DNA of 24,189 bases, taken from the NCBI RefSeq assembly GCF_000003605.2, contig NW_003107098.1, forward strand, positions 95,711 to 119,899, written 5' to 3'. Below, piece by piece: positions 9,801 through 21,800 of the stretch. Numbering within the stretch: position 1 is the first letter of the stretch; every line of letters starts with the position of its first letter. The stretch is from Saccoglossus kowalevskii. Taxonomy: Eukaryota > Hemichordata > Enteropneusta > Harrimaniidae. Under the pieces are notes generated by a model, which was not told the DNA's origin, did not search any database, and saw only the letters and a program-made list of their open reading frames with translations. Position numbers and translations under genes: made by a program.

Positions 9801-12800
9801 GTTAAGGGTCGATACCTCTCATGTTTATTATTCAACCAAAATTCCTTGGTTCAATCTTAGATTATCCATTCAGAAAAAAACCGACAGTGTTACAATATTT
9901 TAGTGATATGTGCATACAATCGACCCACATTACTTATCAGGAAATGAACTCGGCAATTTGCTCGAGTTTTTGCTTGAATGACGTATCATTAGTGATGTTC
10001 TATAAGAATATTCAAATATTTCGAAAGTGAAATATATGCTTCAAATATAAAACTCTATATTAAAACTGGACACGAACGGTCAATGATATTAAAACGCGCA
10101 CGGATCTCTTGCGGCGTGAACAATACGTGTTGAAAATGTATTGCCTACACACAATTGGGACGCCCAGCTTGACGACTGTGACTCACTAATATTCCAATAC
10201 TTCGTTTATTGTCTGTGCCCATTTGTGTATTTTAACACATCATCGTATAAACATTTGTATGCGCTTTCATTATAATTCAAGGGCGGCAGTCGTCGTGCCG
10301 CGTTCTGTTTGATATGGGACTCATAACGACGTATACAACGCGTGTAAAATACATTGTTTATTTACATGAAAATCGAACACGCCCTGCGCGACGACCACCG
10401 CGCTTTAATATGAATGAAACTTGACATTCCATTTTATTTTGTATGACAAACAGTGGTGTGGTGTAAAAACATTTGTTTTTATCATGAATCCTGAAATAAA
10501 TTCACTACCATTGCATAAATCATTTAAAAAAAATGCGTATTACTCTTTGTGTTTTGCAGCGATTAATCTGTGTATCCCTACTCCCTGTCAAAATGGTGGG
10601 ACTTGCAGGAACTATCAAGTTTTCTACATGTGTGACTGCGCAATTGGTTGGATGGGCAACAACTGTGATATAGGTAATTTTATCCCTGTCTTGTGATGCA
10701 TATTTTTCAAAACAAAACACTGAGGATTTCTAAATATGTATTTTACAATATTTTACAGAACAAAATCCTTGCATGACTAATCCGTGTGTCAATGGGTACT
10801 GTGACAATCACTATACATATTACACTTGTTCATGTGAGCCTGGATGGACTGGAACTCACTGTGAGAATGGTAAGTGTGATGCCTAGACATTGTTATGAGT
10901 TGCTGATACAGTATATAATGTGACATTTAATTCTGTTTGCAAATGACAATTGCTGACGATAGTACCTCGCATACTCAGGTAATAACTTTGCATTTTAAAA
11001 TGTTCAGTGTAACCTTACCTTACTAATCTTAGTACGTTTAACACCCACACATGCCTCTGTCACGTAACACTCGGACATGTAAAAGTTTTTCCTTCCAAAC
11101 AGTCTTCAATTCCACACATTCCCCCATATCATGCCTAGATTTAAATAATATTTTATTTCAAGTTTTTATTTTATTTTTCGTAATTTGCATTGCTGAACCC
11201 TGCATTTCTAACTGTTAACCTATGCACCAGCAACCCATGCTTAAAGCGGGGGAGNNNNNNNNNNNNNNNNNNNNNNNNNNNNNNNNNNNNNNNNNNNNNN
11301 NNNNNNNNNNNNNNNNNNNNNNNNNNNNNNNNNNNTTCTTAGCGCGTGTTGTTATCATCGCCTGGGACTCCCACGCATGCGCAGGTGACGACCCTCCCGC
11401 TTTAAATGCCGCCACCTGCAACAACGTGCTCACTAGAACTTCACGTGCTCTTGTACAGAAGGCTGAGAGGGCGCATTTTGTGTAATAGGTAACAAACGGA
11501 GCGAAATAGCAACTGGTATAGTGTTTGAAACACTCGCCTACTTTAAGGATAATAAATGCGTTTATTACAGTGTGTGAAATTGTATTATCGAACTGTGTCA
11601 CGTAATTTATTCAGCAAATGGACACCTTGTGTTGGATTCCAGTAGAGTCTGAATATATATTTTTGACCAAATTATGAAAATGCATAACTTTGCAAAAATG
11701 TGTGTATGTAAATGTAACGACCACTTGCATACTGCAGCCGTGTAGTGGATCTGTTCTAAATGTCAAAACACTTGCTTTATTGTAGCTATTGACCTATGTC
11801 TATCAAACCCATGTCAAAACAATGGTTACTGCCAAAATCAACGGACAAGCTACTTTTGTGTTTGTCAACCGGGATGGACTTCACAGGATTGTGAAATACG
11901 TAAGTTTCCAAAACTCAAAATTATAGAAATCGTTGTTGCTGGCACGCGGATTAGTACCCACAACGAACACAATACATGAAAGAAAATACCAAATTTGCCA
12001 GAATGGAGAGATTGAGGATGAAAAACATTTCCTTCTAACGTGTTCATACTATTATACATTAAGAAAAGACAGCCTAAACAAATTTCTTGCAAGACCGACC
12101 AATCAAAACAAAGAAGAAAAATTAGTAAATATACTTAAAACAAAAGACAACAACATATTAATTAATTAATTTAGCCAAATCTGTATATCAAGGCTTCTTA
12201 ATGTGAGAAAACTTTAAATCTAAATTATCAGCTGCCTCGTGAAGAATGTTTTTTTTTTTAATTTTTGTTGTTGTTGTCTAATTTTTTTATTTTTTTTTTT
12301 ATTTTCTCATTTCATTTTAACTTTCAGCATTTAACTTTATTGTATTACGAACAATATCTCAATTAAGGATACGTTTATCAATAAAGATTATTATTGTACG
12401 TTTCCTTCTTCTACAGCTATCAATCTGTGTGCTCCCGTGAATCCGTGTAATAATGGTGGCGTATGCAACAATTTCCAAACGTACTATTCATGTTCCTGTT
12501 CACCAGGCTGGACTGGTACCGATTGTCAGATTGGTGAGTAGCTATACAACCGTTCATATTTTGTGAAACTTAATATATTGTATTGGGAACTGAATACTCA
12601 CCCAGAGTTTACAATACGATTACAGTATATTCTATTGTTTTCAACAGCCGTTGATGCGTGTGACATCCAGCCATGCATGAACGGAGGTGTTTGTGTGGAC
12701 TTTCAGTCACGTTATGAGTGCCAATGTATTATGGGATGGACAGGAGATAACTGCGAAGTCGGTAGGATTTGTACACGCATACAACGTATAATTTAAATCT

Positions 12801-15800
12801 CGTAACTCTCGCGATGATTCATAAGGACGCTTCAACTACCATTGCTAATACATAGTCTGATCTTCTTTTGTTGCAGACGTAGACGAATGCAGTTCAAGGC
12901 CTTGTCAGAACGGCGCATTCTGTATAAATGGAAGAAATAAATATACATGTACATGCTTAAACGGTTGGATGGGAACGAACTGTCAGACCGGTATGAGTAA
13001 ATCATAAACCATAAAAACATTATATGGATAACATGGTTGGTGTACAAACAATTTGTAACAAAATAATCTAATTATTGTTTCTTTATTCTGATTCAGCGAT
13101 TGACACTTGCACCTCTTTTCCGTGTATGAATGGAGCAACATGTATGAATTACCAAACTTATTTTATCTGCCAGTGTATTGATGGATACACCGGACAACGA
13201 TGCGAGACATGTAAGTACACGCGACAATTATGGATAGACAACTAAATACACCATCCACATCTAGAATTATCATTCGTTTAAAGTATTCTTTACCTCACTT
13301 GTGATACTATTTTAAGCATTTTCTGTTTTCACTGTTCGTGGTGATGAGCAATCTATATTATATTAGCAACTGGAATTCATATATCCACAATAAATTTTAC
13401 CATCCTTAGATATGGATGCATGTATTACCAATCCATGCGTCAATGGAGCTACTTGTGAGAACAATTTCGTAAATTATAGATGCATATGTGTACCAGGTTG
13501 GACTGGATCAACATGTTCTCAAGGTGAGTGTTCGATTCGTTCAACTATCTTGTGTAATCCTCGGTGTCAGACGTGTCAATCTTTCAACATGTAATACTTT
13601 TTTTCCAAGACATCAACGAGTGTGCCAGTGCTCCATGTCAGAATGGCGCTATTTGCAACAATCGTCAGAACACATACACGTGTGACTGTCTAGGTGGTTG
13701 GACTGGAATAAATTGTGATATTGGTGAGTTTTTCATTTCAAATGTTTTTAGCAGTACCCCCAAATGACTATCGTCAGAGGTTATATTAATTATATATTAT
13801 ACAGTTTTGGAAAGAATACAAATTAAATTGTAGTGTCTCTGACTGATTATAACGTTGTGTTCTTTTAATAAACTGGTTAGACAGCATTTCAAGCATTCTC
13901 GTCTTGTCTTGACAGCATTTCTTGTCAGCCATTTACTTAATTTAAATACGTAATAGTTTATTATACGAATGCATGACGTAAGTACTAGAATAAAAAAAAA
14001 GGACGAACAATCTACATATCGTGGTGTCAATGGAAATGTAAGGCCTAAACCCTAAAACTTCAGTCCCATCAATGTAATTGTATATGACCCGCTAAATAAT
14101 TATGAAATGTACAATTATTATCGAATTTCACAGCGATCGACATGTGTCAATACTATCCATGCTTGAATGGTGCAACTTGTATCAACCACCAAACGTACTA
14201 TCAATGTGTATGTCCAACTGGCTGGGATGGAGATAACTGCCAAACAGGTACAATTTATTTTCAATTCGTATGGTGGATCACGTATGCCAAAATGGACGCC
14301 GCGTCAGGCAATTTTATTTATCTGATCGAACTGTTGTTTTTCAGAGCTGAATGCGTGTCAACCAAATCCTTGTCAAAATGGTGCGCGATGCACTAATTTT
14401 TACACCAGCTACACGTGCACATGTGTACCTGGATGGGTTGGAATTAATTGTCAAGTTGGTAGGAATATATATTTTTAAATTGTTTGCACTGTGTTATGGT
14501 AAATGCATGGCCTGCGTACTATCGAGTACTAAACTCTTCCTCGCATGTCTCTTCAAGTATTTTATTGCAGGTGTCATCCCATATTTTTATCTCGATCTCA
14601 AAAGTTTTTAACACATTTCGTAAATAATCTGTATTTATTCAGTTTTTTCACAAAACTATATTAACATCCCAGTTTATAATTAAATTGGCATGACGAATAT
14701 TTTATTATATCAATAATAATTGAATTAAATACTAAAATTTTTAATAATTGAATTGTTCCTTATTCACTGTTAGAATACAAGTTACGCATCCCAGTAAATA
14801 AATAAGTAAATATAAAACAACCCTTTTTATATCAACACTAAGCAATGCTTAAATTATTACTCCATATTGTGTAAAATATAATTCTTGGATGACATCTGTT
14901 TTTTGAATTTTGCCTAAATCCATTCAATGCCAAGGATATTGATGATATTAGTGAATGATAACAGCTGTTTATTTTTTAAATCCATAATCATGTCCTTGGC
15001 TCTGCAATGGAGTGTTGTAGCTTAATCTTTATTTTTTACCGTTGCTGTGTTTTGCTTGTGTCGTTCTTACCATCCTCGGCATGTAGAAATCAATGAGTGT
15101 GATAGCAACCCCTGCCAGAATTCTGCTACCTGTGAGGATCTTGTGGATTCCTACAACTGTATTTGTCTTGATGGATGGGTTGGAACAAACTGTGAAACAG
15201 GTAAAATCACCGGCTATCGTTAGGCTGACGTAATGGGCAATGTTTTAAATAAATGTGTATATACAAGTGTGTGCATAACACACCTTAGGCTAGTATTTGT
15301 TCGTTGTCTGATTTAAATCTGAAAGTTTAAATTAAAGAGCGGTAGTCGTCGCGCTGCGCATGCGACATTTGTGTTGATAAACATTGATTTTCCCATAACT
15401 CAATGCGCTATTATAACAAGTATGAGGTTTGACCTGGGCGCGACTTGCACTAATTACCGCCGATGATTCCTTCGATACATTCCAATCACCTAAAACTACC
15501 TAACCAAAGCTTGGTAACGTCTCAGTTTGTACTCGTTGATCTGCGCAACAGTCAAAGTCGCCATGTTTGTTTTTATGAAACCCATATATCTCTCAAATGC
15601 GTGGCGCGACGACTACCTCCCTTTAATATATGTGAAGACGCGACTTGGTAATTAGATTAGCGGGTCATTAACGGTCATTCAACTAAGATGTTCTAGTGTT
15701 CATTCAATGTTTTAAGTTTATATACATCTACACATGTAAGTGTATTATCATGGGTGTGTTAAGTAAATTTAAGAAGCATGTTGCAATTACGTGTAGTGAT

Positions 15801-18800
15801 TCGTGGGAATCTGAAAAAGAACTAAATATGTATTAGGTTTTAAAATCGTCATTAGTCTTGTCAACTAAATTAATTTCATATATACAGTACAAACAATTAC
15901 AATGTTTTTTTGCACATTCAGTGATTATGTACGTCTCAAACTACAAAATGTTGAAATTACAATGTATGCATGTACCAGTATGGATTGCAGAAGAGCATGA
16001 TTAGTTATATGCTGTTGCTAAGCAACACTCGGATTGGAATTCCATTTTGTGCCAATAGTTGATTTCTGTGGAGAAAAAGTGAAAAACGAGTATTTAATTT
16101 CAACATAATCCCACCCAGTGTGACATTGCCAAGTTTACTGATTGTGTAAGTCGAGAGTTTGTAAATAAGACAAATATTAACGATTATTTGTTTGATTTTA
16201 GCTATTGACCTATGTCGGTCCTACCCCTGTCAGAATGGGGGAACTTGTGTCAACTCCCAAGTGTACTACCAGTGTGTATGTGTAGTTGGCTGGACTGGTA
16301 CTAACTGTGAGACAGGTAAGGATTCAAACATTAGAACTATCGTGTGGGAGGTGTTGATAATTTTATGGTTTGAGATGGGTGTGGAAGTGTTCAATCTCAG
16401 TCTGTTACAAAATTAAAACACAAACCATAAAGTCACCTAGCATTTCAAATTGTATCAACATGTGTGAAATCGTCCAGATTAAAGATGGCCTATCCTGAGG
16501 GGGGTGGGGGGAGGTGCATAACACAATTGCTTGAAATAGTTGTCTCATTTGCATAAATTAATATTCATGAGCAATGAAAAACTCGTCTTTTCAGTAAGAT
16601 TGAGCCAAAATGCTTTCCGATAGCATACACTGTATTTCTAAATTGACCGATTCTGTCGTTACAAGCTGAAAAATATAAAAAACTGATGTAAAAATGTTTT
16701 TGAAACACATTTTTTATCAGAGTCCAGCAAACTGTTGAACGTAACCACGGGTTTATTCTTTAACGTGATAATAGCAAGTTACGAAATTCATCGATAATGA
16801 GGAGGCACGTTAATATTTCACTCTAGTACTATTGCTCAAAAACAATTTCAGGGCCTGTATACTCCTATATAATGTTTCTAAGTTTCGTTGAGGATTATTT
16901 TGTTCAGAAATCGCTGAAATGATTCCATCTATTTGTAAAAAGGACGTTGTTGCTTCAACGGTGGCCTACGGACGAACGACTTCGAAAAGTTCCTTCCAGA
17001 TCGGACGGAGCCCTCTCGTGTAAACCCCCTGGCCTATCCCTTATTTGCACATTACTCGCAGCAATGCATGATGGGATGTTTAGCGCGGGTTGTTTAGTTT
17101 TGTAAAAACAATCAAAATGGCGACCGAATATAGGATCGTGTGGGACGGAATCTTAGCATTGTTTCCAATTTCACGGTAACGTTTTTTCACCCTCATTGCA
17201 TTGGCATGCGAGCAGGATGGGATAATTCTAGTGTGCGAAAAACATCGATAAGTTTCGAATATTGTAGATTCGGTTGACCACTCTACTCTACCTAGTAGTG
17301 ACTGTGGGCTGACGCACCGACCATCACGTTCTACATACCACTGGCTCAAGTGAGAGACTACAGGGACTGTGCGATGACTGACAGTTCATTCATTTATTAT
17401 CTGTATTAGCTTGTGTATTCTGAAAAATGGTCTCACTCTGGTTAAAAATATATTAGTTACCAGACAACTTTGCATCTTTAAATGCAAGGTCTTCGCTAAG
17501 AACGACTATTCAGGTGGCGAGAGCGCCATCACCCGACTAGTTTGTGTAACACATTTTTGCTTTTATTTTTTCAGAAATGAACCCATGCAATTCGTTTCCA
17601 TGTCAAAATGGAGGAACATGTCACAACTATTACAACTATTACACATGTGACTGCCTTTCAGCATTTGCTGGTCAAAACTGCGAGTTAGGTAATGCTTTAT
17701 TCATGAAATTGTTTTTATTACATTGCTTAGAGAAACAGCTACTTCACTAATATACTGAAAAACGGAAATAAATAATGACAACAAAAATACAAAATATTCA
17801 TTCGCAAAAATAAATCAAAAAACCTACAAACATTTTGAATATGACATTAAACTAGAAAACTGCCTGACCAACCTAGAAAATACTAGACTACATGAATAAT
17901 TATGAATTAACAACATTTGTAAAAAAGAGGAAATAAAAGATAATTTCAACTCCATTATATTTTGTCTTATATAAATTCAGCTAAGACACAGCGATATAAA
18001 GAAGCTTCAACATTCGTCTCTGGTTTTATGAATTAAGACAAACTAAATTTATTTTGACAAAGAATGAAAATTGTATAATTACTGAAAAATCAAAATTTAT
18101 TATTTAGCATGTTGTTAATATCAAATTTTATCATATTTGTTTGTTTAGTTACCCAATATTTTGTTCTTGTTACTAGTACATGTATATTATTACTGCTGAT
18201 CTCTTGGCGGATAATGTTTTAGTAAATAATACACGCAAACAACATTTATAAGTCAGGATGCCACAGAAGAGAACGTTTCTGCTATCCCATGGTAACCTTC
18301 TACTCATTTTGGCAATAATGTTTTACATATACACAGAACAGGAACAGCATATGAATCCTATTCTCTCAAGTATGCCTCAAGTCTGGAAGAATGTAGTGTT
18401 TTTTTTCTGTTTAGAAATTCTATTTCAACCTAGGGGATCAAATCTGTAATTTCTCGGATACTAGGCAGACAGAAATTGAGATGCAGGGGAGTTATAGTGT
18501 ACTGATACATGTAATGCTTCAAGAACGTTCAAGAACTGGAAAAGGATTAATTATTAACTGGGTTTTAATTTTGCCTTATTTCGCTGACTGGAAAATGCGC
18601 TAAATTAAAACCCAGTGAATATGTAAATTTTAACATAGAACACATTATCTAAATGATAAAACCCACTGAATATACCTAAAATGGTAAATCAGCAAAATTT
18701 AAACCCAGTGAAAATTAGTCATTTTACAGTAACTGGAAAACCAGTTGATATATTCTAAACTGTATTTCCTAATCCTCTTGTCAGATTACAATGAATGTAC

Positions 18801-21800
18801 GAGCAATCCATGTGAGAATGGTGGATCCTGTAATAACTTATTTGACAGCTATCAGTGCACATGTGTTCCTGGTTGGAAAGGTCTTAACTGTGATATTGGT
18901 GAGTACTATCTTAATATCTGCACTTTAGTGACCATGCATTTGATAAAAAATCATATTCTTCAGTAACAAATCAAAATATACAATTACAGTCAATGCTTGA
19001 AAACAAATATGTACCTCCGGTAATTCAAAAATGTTTCCACTGTATTTTCTCAATAACAAAACAAACTATTTTTCATATTTCTTGTGATGCATCTGTGGAC
19101 TAGTTTTGAGTTCTTGTGTGTGTGTTCCAGAATTTTACAGTCAGTCGCCCAGGAGCCTGTTTGCTTCTGGGTTTTTGAATAGACATGCTTGTATGTTGCC
19201 CTCCAAAATAGCAAAATCATTTAAATTATATTTAACTAATATAAATTATATTTTGCTAACCAGGGAGCCCAAAATGTATCTAATATCCAGTGTCCTATAT
19301 CTGTTTAAATTATTTGAATTTCATGTATTTGTAGAAATTGATTTATGTGAGCCTGATCCATGCCAGAACGGTGCTGTATGTACAAACTATAGAACCTCTT
19401 ACTTGTGTTCATGTACTCCAGGATGGACTGGGTTGAATTGTGCAATTCGTAAGTATTAATCACCCTAAAGTCAACCAAGTCGAAAGCATGACCGGTCTGC
19501 TCAACCCAACCCGAATACTTCACATCGAACAATGATTTTGTAATATAGTCTTTTATGCTTAAAACTCAATCACAAAGAAAGCTTCATAACTGCCTGGTGA
19601 CTTTCAGTCATTGGCTGTTGTATTTATTAGAGTACATATCACTCAATATATTTACTCAAACAAAATTTTGCCAACATATAACAACTTTAATAAGCTGACT
19701 TTTTAAATATATGTATACAAAGTACTTGCACATTGGTGGATAGTTAGCTAGCACAAAAATTAATTTTAATTATTTTTTTTTTTGGAGTAAGAACAGTGTA
19801 ATTTATTTCTTCCAGCAATTGATGTATGCGAGTCGTCTCCATGCCAGAATGGTGCTACCTGCCACAATTCTCAGACATTTTATAATTGTGTATGCTCAGC
19901 TGGTTTTGTCGGAACTCATTGTGAAACGGGTAAGATTATCATTTCTTATGGACTTTATATTTTAGGGAATATTAAGAAAAGGACTAAATTTTATGTTGAG
20001 AAGTTATGCTATTAACTGATGTGTTCGGATAATAAATTATATTTACATATTATAAATTGTATCATACATTATAATAGCACATGTGTGTGAAAGGTGTCAA
20101 CTGTGGACAGTTTTTAATACATACAAACAAATACAAAACCTTTTTCATAGTCCTCCGAAAACATAATTTATATTTAATAATTAATTTTATTATTAATGTT
20201 TTGCGTAGCTTCGGTTTAATAAAAAGGGAAGGTATCATGGTACAGTTTATATTAATATTAATATAATTGTACCATACCTTCTCCCTTTACTAAACCTAAG
20301 CTTCGCAAACATTTCTATGTTCAGTCTCAGGATATTCAACTTTTGTTTAATTAAACTCCAATTAAAATGCAACCCTATATAAGAACGTGTTTTAATCGAG
20401 TTCATATCGCAACTATATTAAAAGTTAATTCAACTATATTAAAATTTAATCCAATGAAGTCCTCGGAACACGGAATACAAGTATGTGTTTGTGTGTGTGT
20501 GTGCTCTTACATAAATGAACAGATGTTATAAACATTTCATGTCCATGCATTCTAATAGCACACATGATGTGGTATGTTTTGCATATGGCTACCATGTGAA
20601 AATAACAAACGATTTACATAACCATTTGTAAATACGGTATTCCTTAATTTGTACTGTATGTCTTAAATACTCTTAAGCACACACAAGTTATTTCTAAGTT
20701 CTTGTTGATTTATAATTGTAGAAGTTAATGAATGTTCCAGTGGACCATGCAAGAATGGTGCTACCTGTGATGATCAGATCAATGCTTACTCTTGTCAGTG
20801 TACTGCAGGCTGGATTGGCAACAACTGTGATATTGGTAGGTAGCTGTTATGTCCCTAGGGTAAGGTCCAAGTGACAATACAGACTTAACCCCAGAGACTG
20901 ACACATGGTACGAGCCCCCACTCCCGATAATGGAAGAATGATACTCAATAAGTATTACAAACCTAGTCTTTATTGTACTAGTCCAGAAATATTGCGTTAA
21001 CAGCAATGACAGTAATAATAGTAATAACAGTGAGTACAGACATGGATGGGGATTAATAAATATAAATTATACACACAAAATCTAAATAAACATGCAGGTG
21101 GACATCTTCAAAATGTGTGAACTCAATGGTCGAAAAACTTAACTTGCAGTACTTCGCGAGGAAGAACACTATAGCTATGTTGTCAGTGGCAAACACAAAA
21201 CCAGCGCTCAAATCCCATTTTCAAACTCGCAAAATGTTAGCAAAACCAGTGACCACACACACAACAGTTCAAAACTAGACTATCACAACGCAGTAATTCA
21301 TAATCTGCACAATAAAATATACTCTCAACCAAATTACATTGAATTATACAATATTTTAACTCAAGTATTTTACTTCTAAATTCACAAAACACACAAGATC
21401 AGCCTGTTACGACACCCTCACCTGGCAAGCATTACCGGTATTTAACTTTCCTTCCACAAGCCATATTAATTTTATTGTATACAATCTGACATCAACCTTT
21501 CCCTTTACCACATTTATAAAATAGATAACAAGTATGCCATCTAAATCCCATGAACATTTGTCAACATCCAAATCCCATGAACATTTGTTGACATCCAAAT
21601 CCCATGAACATTTGTAGACTTCCAAATCCCATGAACATTTGTTGACATCTAAATCCCATGAACATTTGTTGATATCCAATTCCCATGAACATTTGTTGAC
21701 ATCCAAATCCCAAAAACATTTGTTGACATCCAAATTCCATGAACATTTGTTGACATCCAAATCCCATGAACATTTGTTGACATCCAAATCCCATGAACAT

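Larger units (their letters stand above)
11212..11492 (+). pseudogene. Fossil EGF exon split by a MITE
   Basis: Left half (11212-11244): phase 1 frame reading [10 protein letters not shown]. The position of the expected acceptor AG reads AA (11210-11211). Right half (from 11402): NAATCNN, then a frameshift; in the new frame FTCSCTEG, a TGA where the conserved Trp of GWxG should be, then EGAFCVIG and a donor-like GGTAAC. Removing the MITE plus one TTAA copy rejoins TGCTTAAATGCC in frame. The exon is broken in four ways: acceptor, insertion, frameshift and stop. The left half is closest to exon 7811-7924. Confidence 0.85.
10870..11785. other. Intron containing a dead EGF exon and MITE
   Basis: In the working gene model this is one intron from GTAAGT to TTTATTGTAG. 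It contains the fossil exon at 11212-11492 and the MITE inserted in it. The remainder is AT-rich without further signal. Confidence 0.6.
19930..20721. other. Intron with a long palindrome
   Basis: 792 nt; holds the foldback at 20194-20314, a 21-bp tandem pair at 20410-20451 and a short GT run near 20485. No exon. Confidence 0.6.

Noticed and set aside
9931-10000. Weak EGF-like start (CSSFCLN) as another fossil exon
   Set aside because: Only two cysteines with wrong spacing and no later EGF motifs; probably chance.
11215-11601. Overlapping ORFs on both strands across the N run
   Set aside because: They cross unresolved bases, the MITE and the dead EGF exon; translations are meaningless.
11933-12169. 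Host gene on the basis of the open frame
   Set aside because: The Cys-His-Cys tail motif and the following AATAAA/ATT-rich end fit a LINE fragment better.
15463-15651. 62-codon ORF as a MITE-encoded gene
   Set aside because: It runs past the element end, has no recognisable domain, and is too short for a transposase.
17080-17349. Minus-strand 89-codon ORF
   Set aside because: No recognised motif; it overlaps the promoter-like island on the opposite strand and has no splice or start support.
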